A stretch of DNA of 48,428 bases, from contig OX485804.1 of the NCBI GenBank assembly GCA_950295325.1, forward strand, positions 56,608,001 to 56,656,428, written 5' to 3'. This stretch comes from Polytrichum commune (Eukaryota > Streptophyta > Polytrichopsida > Polytrichales > Polytrichaceae). The stretch's first letter is position 1. Every line of letters starts with the position of its first letter. Both the position numbers and the translations under genes were made by a program. Below are positions 20,399 to 31,738 of this stretch, piece after piece. A model generated the notes under the pieces. It worked only from the letters and a program-made list of their open reading frames with translations. It was not told where the DNA came from and did no database searches.

Positions 20399-21240
20399 TG
20401 GTGCAAGACTGGCAGAGGCAATTGCTTGTAGAGATTCCAAGGAGGTATTGCCAAATGGGTTCATCCCATAAAGTCATTTGTGAGGAGGGTAATCTCATAT
20501 CTCCCAAGAATCTCATCAGTAGCAGATATTCTGTACCACATAGTGACACTGAAGTTGTGTACTCAAGTTTAAAGGCACATTCTAACATGCACTTCACAAA
20601 CCTCTCAGTCTGACTAAATCTGTGTGGGGCTTTGCTCCCAATTTTGTTCTTGATTCTTCAGATCGAATTACTTGTTACTTATTTTAGGAGCGACTTTTTC
20701 TTGGAAAAGTATTCTTTCCAGGATTGTTTTGCTATGTATCGTGAGAGAGAATGCAACGGATTCGATTGAGTTTGTGTATACTGCAATATTGATTACACAA
20801 AGGATATCACCGAAGCCTAGTTTTTGCACGAAGTTTGCAATTAGCAATTAGCGTAGGGGATGTGTTCAAAACAGTTAAAGGTGTGGAAATGCCAGAGGTG
20901 TGGTAACAGTTTTCCATCCAAATGATAACAGTGAGTTAAAAGACATACTTTGCTATCTTAATGTTTTATTTATATTCTAATAGGGTATTCTTATGGCTCA
21001 GCAATACCATCTCCATTCAAAGGGAATGTGGCAACCATATAAGTTCGACAACCACTAATTGTGAACAAATCATCTTATTTATTTTGTTATGCTAGTGTAC
21101 GTGTTCGTCAACAACAGACTCTGTCTGACTTCTAGAGACTATCTCACCCACAAAGTCACTTCGACAGCAAATTAGCTAGAGAACAACATCAGCCTGGTAG
21201 ACAAGTTCTTGGAACTTAAGTTTGAGTATCTATATCATAT
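20399..21240 (+). pseudogene. Decayed glyoxalase I fragment (exons 5-8 and introns)
   Basis: Segments match the intact glyoxalase I gene in order. Near 20399-20490 GTGCAAGA and GCCAAATGGG(T/C)TCAT match exon 5 and its donor side. Near 20728-20820 GCTATGTATCGT, GAATGCAACGG and TTGAGTTTG match exon 6. Near 20835-20905 AGCAATTAGC, GATGTGTTCAAAACAG and GTGGAAATGC match exon 7. Near 21105-21240 the phrases AAATTAGCTAGA, CAGCATC/ACATCAGCC and AGACA(A/G)GTTC match exon 8 and 3' flank. Frameshifts and in-frame stops destroy the frame. Introns are kept, so it arose by DNA duplication, not retroposition. Exons 1-4 are not found. Confidence 0.75.
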
Positions 21241-22148
21241 CATTCCCCATGGTATTTTTGAGTCCCTTGTTGGTAATTGTGAGCTACCAGACATATCAGA
21301 GATAAGTTTCAAGTATACTTCAGTGTAACAAACAAAAACTATATCGTGTGCAAATATGTCAGTTATACTTAGCTTACAGATGAGACTAGATTAAAAGGTT
21401 TTGGTGATCATGTAGACTGTACTAACAACAAACCAAATACATAAGATTAGGCTTACAAAAATGCGACAAGTGCAAATGGTCACGCTGATAATGAAAGTGC
21501 TCACGATTATCAAATTTTCCAAGCGTGAGTAGATCTAGAGCTGAAATGGAATATCACGTGGCATTTGGAAATATAATTGCAAGTTCCGGGGTACTAAGGG
21601 TGGGATTTGTGGGCACCTGTACAAGAATTAAAGCACAAGGTTTTTTGGATTTACAAAGTTCTTCGAATCTCCTGTAATATATCAATCTTCAACACAGAAG
21701 CTTGTTGTATGTCATTCATGCAGTAGTTTGGACCTTGATTATTCATGGCCAAACATTCACCAGCATCTTTCAATGGCTCTCTTTTATGGGTTTTAATGCA
21801 GTTCCTCGTAATTCAAACGGCATCATAACACTTGTTGACTCTTTGTTGTTTCTGATACAGAGTGTTCACCACTTCACTGATCCATTTGAAGATAATTCCA
21901 GAAATTTTGTTCATAGGTCTACAGTGAACTCCTCACAAATCTCAGATTCCATATTCCCTTTGTGTTGTTCCAAAAAAACGCAGAATTGCACGCGCCAGGG
22001 AAAGACACTTCAAGCACGGGAAAGAGACCTTATACTATTTTGCATGGCATCAGCTACAGTTCCAGTAACTTGGCGACATGTGCTTGTGAAGCAGGTTGGA
22101 ATTTCTGCCGAAGGGTCAATCGTGGGTGCCAAATCTACTACTCAAACC
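21241..22148. other. Intergenic DNA
   Basis: A 189-codon plus-strand frame (21702-22271) opens only with TTG and has biased, membrane-like composition by chance. A second frame at 21962-22243 ends VVELDLLAVDLDQY in the duplicated unit described next. Neither has a recognised domain or credible start, so neither is called. Confidence 0.3.
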
Positions 22149-22995
22149 ACTGCAATCAGGTCGTTGAAACAGGACTCCGTGACTTTTCTTCCAGGTTCGT
22201 TGTGGAACTGGATCTGCTTGCTGTTGATCTCGACCAGTACTGAAGAATCAAAGCACATTGTAGACAAATAGGTGTCAATTGATGAACATCTGCGAAACCT
22301 CTGAATAAGTTGTGTGACTGTTATGTATTTTTCCACATATGCAACTGAGTAACTCAGGTGACACTAATTATTTCCATCCACCCATAGCACAGAAGCTGGT
22401 TCTTAACTGAATTGCTATGAACTGGAGCACTCAGTCTCCGACAGAATCTGTGTAGGGCTTTGACATCTTAAAATTTGGTTCTAGCACGACCTCTGGGACT
22501 CGGGAGAAGTGGGACGTTTGAGGATCGCCACTTCTTAACGACTTCAATCTGTCTTTGAAACTGGAATTCAGGAATTCCTTGCAGGATAAACGTTGCGCAA
22601 CTGGAACTGGATCCGCGTGCTGTTGATCTTGGCGTGCGTTGCATCAATGTTGACAAAAAGGGTAAAATAATGACAATATAGGGACAAATATGATATCTCC
22701 AAAATGTGGTCCACCAAAATATCAGGTTTAGGGTTGAGAAAGTTGTAAACAAGTAGGTGAGAATTGATGAATATCGCTGAACCGGCCGGTTGATGGCCCC
22801 TTCAGTTGTAGGATTGTTATGATGTATTTGTACACATGCAACTGACTAGTAACTTGGGTGGTGTGTGACTTACATCCACCCACCCATGGTACATAATAAG
22901 CTGGTTCATCATCATCAAGACTAAAATTGCTATGATCTGGATGCATAGTCTGTCTCAGACTGAATCTGTGTGGGACTTTGATATCTTACAATTCG
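22149..22995. repeat. Diverged tandem duplication, two units of about 350-450 bp
   Basis: Unit A (about 22149-22500) and unit B (about 22545-22995) share in order: CAATC-(N)-TTGAAAC-GGA, AACTGGA(T/A)CTG, TGCTGTTGATCT, AATTGATGAA(C/T)ATC, ATGTATTT, ACA(C/T)ATGCAACTGA, CATCCACCCA, AAGCTGGTTC, ATTGCTATGA-CTGGA, and ACAGAATCTGTGT-GG(G)CTTTGA-ATCTTA. Part of the last block also occurs at about 20607-20655 (CTGACTAAATCTGTGTGGGG), so a third, partial copy lies next to the glyoxalase pseudogene. Confidence 0.65.
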
Positions 22996-23101
22996 ATGCT
23001 AGTGTAGCCTCTGATAAGTCCATCTCTCTCTATCTTTCGATGGTGGTAAGATTCGGCAACAAGAAGAGTTTGTTAAGCCGATCTCACTAACTAACAACTA
23101 A

Positions 23102-24067
23102 CTAACTTATTGTTCCTGGAAGTTGGTGATGGGAAGGGTAGCTAACCCAGGGGGACGAGTCAGTGGAGAATCTGGAAGTGGCAAATGTTCTGGCGATGGC
23201 GATGTCGGGAGACTGGTAGCCAGTGGCATTAACAGGCGACTCAGGAGTGCAACTTTCTATACTGGAAGTGCACGACTTGGGACTGCAGAATCCCAGGGTT
23301 AGGTCAAGCTCAGGCATTGCCACATTGGTGATGATGCTCTTCGACTCGATCCCTGTATCTGCAGGAGAATTTATAGAGGAGATTATCAAATCACCACCAG
23401 CCAGCTGGGAGCTGCTTGCATGAGTCGCTGTGGATTGAGCCTGAGACTGCGATGTCGAGGAATTGCTCGGTCGGAGGGATAACCTGAAAGCTCGCGCATG
23501 CGAGGTTTCACCAGGAAGCAAGCTTGGAGGGGACACATCTGAATTGCAGATGGAAGAGCAGGAGGCAGGAATTTCGAAATTGGTGCGTGCTTTGGCACCA
23601 CGTAGCCTCCTCGCAGCCGCGTCGTAAGCTCTGGCGGCATCTTCCGCAGTGTCGAATGTGCCCAGCCAGTGCCTGCATTTCCCAATTCGATCACGAATCT
23701 CTGCTGACCATCGCCCCCATGGCCGCTTTCGAACTCCTCTGTAAGCCCTCTTCACTGCAACTGGGGATCGGCCCTCATCGCTACTGCTGCTTGGCTTCTC
23801 ATTCACACTCGGATGCTCACCATTGTAGCTCACATCGAAGCTCATGATCGGTGCAGAAGCAGTTTGCATCTGTGATCCGTTCAGCATGCCTAACCCCAGG
23901 CTCAGATCCTCGGAGTCGGAGGTGAACACTTGGAGATTCCGGTGCAGTCTTTCGAGTGTGGGCACCGGAGGGTTATGGTATTGTACTTGCACGGAGGAGG
24001 GTCTCAAGTTGCTAATCTCGGAGGTGAAGTCGGTGGAGTAGCTTGACTCTGCCGGTGAGCCGGAGAT

Positions 24068-24114
<47 letters not shown>

Positions 24115-24766
24115 GCCATGATGAGATTTGTTGCGACGTGTTGTCTGCAGAAGCAACCGGTGTCTGAGCTTGAAGATGATGATGAGTCTCGGAGTAATTT
24201 TTGGAGCATTGTGATGATGAGTTGGTGCCGAAAAGGGCATGTTGCCCCACCACGGCACCGATCCCATAGTCATGGCTAGCAACTGGAACCTCCACACCCA
24301 CTTGTTGCTCTTCGGCACTTAACCCTGCGTTGTCTTGCAAAGATGAGTCAAGGAGCTGGAAAGTCCCTCCATAGCCGTGGGTGGAGTGGTGATGATGATG
24401 ATCCCAGGTTGATTGGGGAGGAGGAGCAGGATTACTGAGAGGAAAGGAATTGGAGAGAAAAGAATTGGAAGTCTGTTGATGATGAGCAGTGGGATGATGA
24501 GAAGGATTGCAGGAGGTTTCGGAGGAGTAGAGGTTTCGGAGGTGATTGTCGTGAGAGAGTGAGGAAACGCAGGAGTTGCAGAGATAATTGAGGGCGGGGG
24601 ACGAGCAGCGCATACAGGATCCCCACTCACAAATAGTGATATTATTATTCTGTTGCTGCTGATGCTGCTGCTCGGTGGTGTCGAAGAATCCAAAGTGGGG
24701 AGTCGATTTCTCTTTCTTCAGCTCCATCATGATGTTCGTGTGAGGTAACAGATCGTGCAACGCCAT
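23102..24766 (-). CDS. AP2/ERF transcription factor with polyQ and EAR-type motifs
   Basis: Single-domain ERF-family DNA-binding protein, 554 residues from ATG at 24766-24764 (MALHDLLPH); the frame extends 22 codons further 5' but only to a TTG, so this ATG is chosen. The AP2 domain covers about residues 342-398: [18 protein letters not shown], then [20 protein letters not shown], then [12 protein letters not shown]. It has Asp at ERF position 19 but Ser at position 14, usually Ala. Other features: a Cys/His cluster at 46-75 (C51-x2-C54-x8-C63-x2-C66-x5-H72-x2-H75), a His5 run near 123-127, a Q16 run at 218-233, and two LxLxL EAR-type repression motifs, LSLGL near 288-292 and LDLTL near 487-491. 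A repressor role is inferred. Expected nuclear. No intron. The ERF group cannot be assigned with certainty; groups VIII or X are candidates. Confidence 0.9.
24068..24115 (-). repeat. (CAA)16 trinucleotide run encoding polyglutamine
   Basis: Sixteen uninterrupted CAA codons in the ERF gene. A pure single-codon tract is a typical slippage-prone microsatellite, so length polymorphism is likely. Confidence 0.95.
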
Positions 24767-24837
24767 GGATCTATATCTATCTTCTGCGCCTGTCTGGAAT
24801 TTAATGCCTTGGTGCTTGAATGGATTTGTCAACCAAC

Positions 24838-24844
24838 TTTATAC
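24838..24844 (-). promoter_or_regulatory. Possible TATA box of the ERF gene
   Basis: On the minus strand TATAAAG lies about 72 bases upstream of the ATG at 24766, which would give a short leader of roughly 40 bases. Weak evidence: position and sequence only. Confidence 0.3.
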
Positions 24845-27800
24845 ATTGATGTGCACACTTCGATCGATACTAGCGCCTTGTTGGAGGAGGAGCAATTCGC
24901 CACTGCTGGATCAAGAGAATGAAACAATTATTATCCAACAAATTACAACACATTCCTTCGAAGGATCATCTAACACCTTCGACTTCCCTGGCTCTCGAGG
25001 CACAGTCTACTGTACGCCAACGGAGGTTTCTACTTCACCTCGCACTAAAACTTGATACTGTCACGCTCAGCTCCTACAAGACTAGAAATTTCTCTCAGGG
25101 AATTGAAAAAGATGGTGAGTAGGCTCGAGTTTGGAATAGATCGCCTAATGTAGCTGCGAGAAACGAAAGGGTCGAGTGAGTAAATGAAACGAAAAAATCG
25201 CTTCAGTCGGAGTCACCTTGACGTGTTCTAGAGCCCGGGGAGGCTAGCTTTCCAGTGATCCTTCAGCTATAAATTATACACTGTGAAGAATGTGAAGTAT
25301 GTACTACCAGAATGAGTAGGACGACATAGAATGCTGAGGTTGGCAGAAACCTAACTCCAAACTAAAGGACGTTGAGACAAATTCACTTGTGCATTCTCGA
25401 CTGATACTCTTGTAAGTGACCAGACTGATATGAAACATAGACACCGAGTACTTTAGGAAGCAATCTGAATGCACACGCAATGATCCCTGCATTTGAAGTA
25501 GACTTGAGAGCTCATCAGTATGACAGGCATTTGAGCATAAGGTAAGCTACCCCGCTAAACAAACATAAGGCCTCTAGGCGGTACTACTTGTAGTAGCTGG
25601 GTTGACAGACACGGAAATACATGACAGTAGATTCCCTCCTACTTTACACCAGATCGTCAGGAGAGGTGCACGATCGCTCGCTGCTTATTTCCAGGAGGCG
25701 CATATGATGCAAGGTACCTTGAAGGTAAAACTCGCTTTTGACAGATTAAAAGTAGCCGCCACCGCGGTAGAGGGCCCAAAACGGAAACTCCCAATACCCA
25801 ATCAGAACTCGGATACAGCACAAGCACCTGTATTCGTGTGCCTTATATACGTATATCCTACGTCGTATCCTGGGCACCACCGTAAGTGGAATGTCGGTGA
25901 TCTAATTCCTCCACCTGCTGCCGAATTGGGTAGAACTTCTTGGCTTCACTATCATAATTAACTCTTGCTCGTCACAGCTACTACAGTGGCCTAAATTGGC
26001 CCACTGGAACCAACACTTCAAAAACAACCTAACACTCTGGTCTTTAACCTGTAACCCAAAGGTTTGAAGGTTTTTACAGGTAGCGAGGTAAAAGATTCGA
26101 TACTATACTTGCTCAACCCTACACCCACGGCCACGATTACTCAATTCTTGCAAAGATAACGTAGCCCCCCCACGCCCCCCAACCCTTGCCTTGCTTATGA
26201 AGCCCTATATTACAGCCACTGTTTGCTAGCAAAATCCATCACCGTGGCTGGTTCACGACGTGGGCCATACACACTTGTAGGGTGGTTCCGCTTTGGAAAC
26301 ATGATGGTTGTCCGACTTTCATACTCTCTCCATGCCAACCACCATTAGATGACTCAAATGATGAATTGACAGGTCCAGATACAGTGCTATACTGATCCTA
26401 GGGACCGATTCAAGGTTTTATACTTATTAGAGCAGTCCTCATATAGACGCATGTTGAGGTCCACAGGACTAAGTATATATCCAGCTTCTCGGCTGATAAA
26501 AAAATCCACACCTACTCGTGCAACTTGACATCTGAGCCTCAAGATATAAAGAAAAGTAAATTATTAGAGGGTTACTTGAGATTGTTACTCCATTGTTATA
26601 GTTTGTCGCAAAGTGACAACTAACCGACCTGTGTAGGTGGATGAGAGTTTCATCGATGCCATGGTTGGTCAATTTAATGCATCTAGTGATTTTTTGTCTC
26701 AGGCTCTTCTAAAGAACTATGCTTCCAGCGGACAGATAATATAATTCACTTCTGATCCTAAACTGGCTCTTACAAAAAGCTAAGGTGAGTCTATGGCTAT
26801 CAATCATGACTTGATGGCAGCCGGAGGCAGACTTGTAGAAACCAACAGTTACCTAGAAGACCAAAGTTACTTATCTGGATGGAACCTAAGGAAAAAGGAA
26901 AGAATGGAAGTCTTGATTCACTGGACAGGAGGTACAAGACATTCGGCTAGCTTGGGGTAGAGTGTGCACGGGTGTTGAGAGAAGATACCTCGGTTGTAGA
27001 GCTTGCATTGGACACCGGATCCTCAACAGGGTGGAAAGCCGTAATCTCCTCAATACCTGCACAGCCAGGAATTACGTGTGACTGAACATCGAATTTTATT
27101 ACTATTGAAAATATATTGTCATAATTATACCGTGACTACTCAAATTCATGACATTCAGCAAGGGGGAGAACTTTGGGAAGGAAACATCAATACTGAACGC
27201 TAATTACTGAATTATAGATGTCCAAATTAGAGAGTCCAAAAGATGTGATCGGTCAATACTATCTGGTGAGAGGGAGAAATAGTATCATCAAAACAAGCAT
27301 CCTTCAAGCAGTTGCCAAATTTTATAGGAAACGTACCTGCAATCAGTTACGATTTAGTGTCCAACTAGAGATTCTTCATGAAAGTGACACTCCAGAATTT
27401 GTGAGTACCTGCATTACAACCAGAGAATTAGTACTAGTGACCGCTAACATTTCAGATCAATTCACACAAGGCGGATGATTCACAGATTGCCATAAATTAT
27501 CATGGTGAGTGTACCGGAAACCCTACACTACATTGGTGTGGAGTAGCCAAGGCCCAAAAATATGTCAAAAATGGTTCATAATTCTCAGGACCTAATCAAC
27601 AGTTCTTAATAACCTCTATATCATGTACGTTAATAAACAGATACATGTCAAATACCAAAGCCTCTATTTCATCACGCCTCATTGGAATTTGGTAGCTCTG
27701 TATCCACCACGGATTTCTCGTGCTATTAGATAAAGCCCATTTCTTCATTTCACTCGCAATCACTCACGTGTAGCCTACAGACGGCTTACAGATATAATTT

Positions 27801-28667
27801 ACAGACACACCAGTGTGGAGAAAAATCCCACTTTGTGGGCAGGATCCTCACCCAGCTGGCTGCAATAAGCGACTGAGGCTCAAAAAAATTCTGTCCGACT
27901 GACCCAAGCGTAAGTGTTTGCAAGAGCTTGGCAGTGATAAAGTGGGATAGTAAACTACCTCAGGGAGGGGAGGGAAGCGGAGGCCTAACTAGGTGATGGC
28001 GAGAAAACTGATGATGTACTGCATCATGTTGAAGGCGAGAGACTCACGGAACTTATGGTAAGTGGCAACTTAAAGTTAGGGCACAGTTTCATGGAGAAAC
28101 CTAAAATTGTAAGTTAATGCCTCATCATCACTGTACTTGCAGTGCCATGGCAGTAGCAGCAGAATTGAAATCTTTCTGTTTTGAAAGTAGATTGTTACAC
28201 CGTTTCACGAATCCGACCCAAAATCAAGCAGCAAAATAGGGGAGGTCTTAAAATATGGTGCAATGTACTCCACGTTTTACATGAGCTTGGAGGTGGATTT
28301 ACTGATGTGCTTAATTAATATGTGCAGGCTTAGTTATAACTTATAAGGCCGACTCCTTTCGGAAAGGGCAAAATTAGATTGGAAGGATTTTAAGATACAG
28401 AATCATTCCAGAGCCGCAATATATAATGCGATGCTTTTACAGCTAGTATTTGGATCATACGATTCCATAACCCACCGGTGTGCTACTGCTAGGTGCGCTT
28501 TATACCTCCAGGTAACCTTTCTATATAACAGATAAAAGCTGACACATTTGAGTCATGAGGGCCTTACAAAATTACATACAATGTAAGAACTTCAGGATTC
28601 ACCGAATTTCTGGCCTATATAAATGTTGTATGTACACAAGAACTATGTACTGTAGATTCAAAATTAA
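24845..28667. other. ERF upstream region and intergenic DNA
   Basis: No supportable gene. Contains C-runs near 26166-26180 and one 86-codon ATG frame at 27218-27478 whose composition is not distinctive. The first 1-1.5 kb is the likely ERF promoter and leader. Confidence 0.35.
25754..25760 (+). promoter_or_regulatory. GCC-box (AGCCGCC) about 1 kb upstream of the ERF gene
   Basis: AGCCGCC is the canonical ERF-binding element. Its place upstream of an ERF gene would allow self-regulation, but a 7-mer can occur by chance. Confidence 0.3.
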
Positions 28668-28674
28668 GTTAGTA

Positions 28675-28895
28675 CACTAAATATGATATTTAGTGTGACT
28701 TACTATTTGGAATTATGCAATGCTATATCTATGTACTGTACATCTCATATATTACCAACAGATGTTAAATTGGGAGTTTGGACATTATAGAACATTGACA
28801 ACTCTACTCGATAGAAATTTATTTCAATAGTAAAAAGATATAGCACTGTGTAAATCCAAATAGTAAGTCACACTAAATATCATATTTGGTTAGTG
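28675..28895. mobile_element. MITE-like element, 221 bp, with about 52-bp terminal inverted repeats
   Basis: Left arm 28675-28730 and right arm 28836-28895 are inverted copies at about 90% identity: CACTAAATATGATATTTAG, GTGTGACTTACTATTTGGA and GCTATATCT pair with the right arm. GTTAGT occurs at 28668-28673 and 28889-28894 and may be a target duplication, though the exact ends are ambiguous by a few bases. No coding capacity. A partial relative is at 39906-40010. Confidence 0.7.
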
Positions 28896-29533
28896 GTTGG
28901 AGGCCGCTGCTTGCTGCACATTCGCAGAACTTTGTCAAATGGCAGTTCTCTTGCCTGCCTGCAAATGTACCAGCTGGTAAAAAATATTTTAGCCTTGACA
29001 TTGACCAAAGAAGGCTAATGCTCAGAAATTGGAACCACAATGTTTATTTGGCCTGCATCATGACTGGGACTCGGATTGAAGGCAACCAACATTCTAAAGT
29101 ACTTGGATTTCTACAGATATGCACTTGTAGTACATCTTCATATCATCTCAGCACTGCACTACTGGCGTTGGATGAGACCATTTGAATCCCACGTGGAGTG
29201 CCCTCTGTGGGATTTTGTGCAATGAACGGGGAGTGCTGGCAATTAATTACAAGCTAGCCGATTGATTTTGAAAATTTCCGAATGAAATAGAAATGTTTAG
29301 GAAGGGGTTCCAGAAGAAAAATCAAGGTTTTCGGAAATGGGTCAATTAGAAAAAAAACAAATGCCAGCATTTAGGCAAGCTGCCCCCTAGAGGTATCCAT
29401 GGCAAATTACCGATTAAAAGGCAGTTCTCATGGCGGGCAACCAACTAGACATATATTTTTTAGGATTTTTTTTTAATACTATGCATAGTTGGAGTTACCG
29501 TTGCCTTGTTGGCTTCAGGTTTTAGGGTTGTTT
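28896..29533. other. Non-coding AT-rich DNA
   Basis: A 99-codon frame at 28886-29185 starts with TTG inside the MITE end and is not called. The phrase AAATGCCAGCATTTA at 29359-29373 resembles the flank of the poly(A) tract at 30025. Confidence 0.35.
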
Positions 29534-30027
29534 GAGTGCTAAAGTTGAATCGGTTGAGTGATCGAGTGATTATGTGTTTATGTGAGTGTTGAAGTTGAAT
29601 CGGTTGAGTGATTGAATGAGTATGTATCTTTGTGAGTGCTGAAGTAAGAATCTCGAGGCAATGCTACAAATTGCCTTGAAAGGGCCAAATGAGGGGATAG
29701 ATGACATTATCAGTGATGTTGTCCCACTTTGGAAGGATGACAGTAAATATTGTTTTTCGTATCTTGATCCCTCTTCTTACTTGAATTCTCCTAATACACC
29801 GAGTGTGAGCGATGCGTCTTGTTCGTTTGGGGCAGTTGACACTAACAACAATGATACACAAATTTCGTGACTTTCAATACTAACCAGCCTCTACAAAATA
29901 CTTGGACCCTTTGTGGATCTTGTATTTTTTAAGGTTGCATCCTTGGCCCTAAGATGGTAGGGGCTTTGCTTGTTTCAACTCCTGCTAAGGATATCATTTA
30001 GACAAAAAAAAAAAAAAAAAAAAAAAA
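29374..30027 (+). mobile_element. Retroposed segment with a 24-nt poly(A) tail
   Basis: The segment ends in A24 (30004-30027) after TCATTTAGAC. The flank AAATGCCAACATTCTTTA at 30025 resembles AAATGCCAGCATTTA at 29359, a plausible decayed target duplication. Inside is a 69-codon ATG frame at 29661-29870 (starts MLQIALKGPNEG, ends NNNDTQIS) of unknown family, and a T-rich, G-rich 3' stretch resembling non-LTR retrotransposon tails. It could be a 5'-truncated LINE or a retroposed transcript. Confidence 0.5.
29534..29645. repeat. 50-bp tandem repeat, 2.2 copies
   Basis: Units at 29534-29583, 29584-29633 and the start of a third at 29634. Shared phrases are GAGTG(C/T)T(A/G)AAG, TTGAATCGGTTGAGTGAT and TATGT. 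Confidence 0.85.
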
Positions 30028-31738
30028 TGCCAACATTCTTTAACCCTAAACACTTGAGAAAAAGAAAAGGAAATGAATGACAATGAAACTTAAAGGAAAA
30101 AAAGGGGAGGGAATAAAGATCCACCACCAAAATACAAAACCAACCCCATTTTAGATATTTAAGAAATTGGATAAATGAAAAAGAAATGTTGGCTAATTGC
30201 CTAAATACATTAAGAAATGGGGAATATCAACCGATGAAATTTGCACTCTCTTGGCCCACTTCCGGGTAAAAATTGAAAAACTGGAGCCACCTCCTAGAAG
30301 CTAGGAAAATATCCATTTGCTCTACAGAACTCTCCGGACTCTGATTGTGTGCTCTTGCAAGTTAAGTTAGATTGTTGCTGATGAATGAGGAAAGTGTTGG
30401 TAACTGTTTCTGACATCTCTGACAGAATGCAAGCGGTGTCATTCTTCTGGTGGGTCTACCTGGACAGCAAGTCAGTGGCTGCACTTTTCGAGCTGAAAAT
30501 CCACTGTACATATGTACCAGTAATTCTTTTTCTAATTCTCTTCTTTTTTGAGGAAGGCCGGCCACTTGAGCCTTGAGATTTGATATGAATGGGAATCGAA
30601 TGGCAGCTTAAGTTAACTTACCTGGATGTGCAGTGCCTGGCAAGACTTTGCAGCTTCGGGTTTCTCGTCCATTTGATGAGCTGACAAACAATATCAACCT
30701 CAGATAATCGTCACATGTTCAAACTTGTGAGCATGTTTCTCGAAGGTTGGCCATTCCAGAATTTCCCGACCACCTCCCAATTGAGCATGTGTTATGGGCC
30801 TCTCAAAATAAGGTTGGGCCCCTGGCATTCTTTCTCTAAACTAGAAAAGAAAAGAAAGAAAAATTAATTAATTAAAAATTAAAAGGGTTTACAATACTAG
30901 TGCACAAGTCCAAGAAATTTCTAGCTCCTTATTGGACCCAACTTTTGGACTTGAGTGGTCACTAAAGTACTATTATCAAATTGGTGTTGGGACCTAGTGA
31001 AATGCATTGGTCTCAAATCCAAGCCTTTACTCATGACCCCAAGCAACCACCCAAGTCTCACAAGAATATGACACAAGAAATTCAATTCATTTCTAATTTT
31101 AAGTAAGTGAATGATGGCTCAACTTTTTTGTAGACCATTTCAAGATCAATTCAACAAGCTAACCCTCATCAGATTCCGATCAATTGCAGTGACCTTCCAA
31201 AGTTGGCCTCTATTAAAAATCATGTATAAACTTCATACTAATTCCAAAGTAAACTAATTAGTCACGACTCGTGACCATCTCCGAATTATGCGGCACCCAA
31301 AAAACATGACATTTAGAAACTCTTATTGAATGAAATTGCAAACCGCATTCTTTTCAATCCTGCAATTATCTAAGATTGACCTAATTAGATACATACACAC
31401 CTCACAAGCATGAGACCTATCTTGGGAGACATGTGTATGATCCTATTGGAGATCCACTTCCGTTGATGGCTAGATTCACATGATGACTCAAGTCCAGAAA
31501 TTTGCCACATAAGCAACATCTAACGTTGCAACTAGCAAGTGACTCATCACCTTATCCCAACACAATAGAATAACCAACAATAATATCAATCTAGCTAAGC
31601 TTACTACATTGATGATCCCAATTAGAGACGAAGGGCTAATAGTGAGTGTCGGAAATTAGTGTAAGTGATACTAAATTTTTCAACGCTATGAAATAATTTA
31701 GTGCCACCAGAAGATCTAGGAAGTATTGTTCATCCTAG
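30028..31738. other. AT-rich intergenic DNA
   Basis: A-rich stretch after the poly(A) tract, then unremarkable sequence. Short frames near 30362-30576 on both strands have no motif. No gene seen. Confidence 0.4.

Noticed and set aside
21702-22271. 189-codon plus-strand open frame
   Set aside because: Only a TTG start, no recognised domain, overlaps a diverged repeat unit and another frame of similar quality.
24043-24279. Plus-strand frame with a long polyvaline run
   Set aside because: It is the antisense reading of the CAA run of the ERF gene.
24767-24832. Extended ERF N-terminus
   Set aside because: The 22 extra codons begin at TTG; the ATG at 24766 is the first ATG in frame.
28886-29185. 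99-codon plus-strand open frame
   Set aside because: TTG start inside the MITE end, no domain, no splice context.
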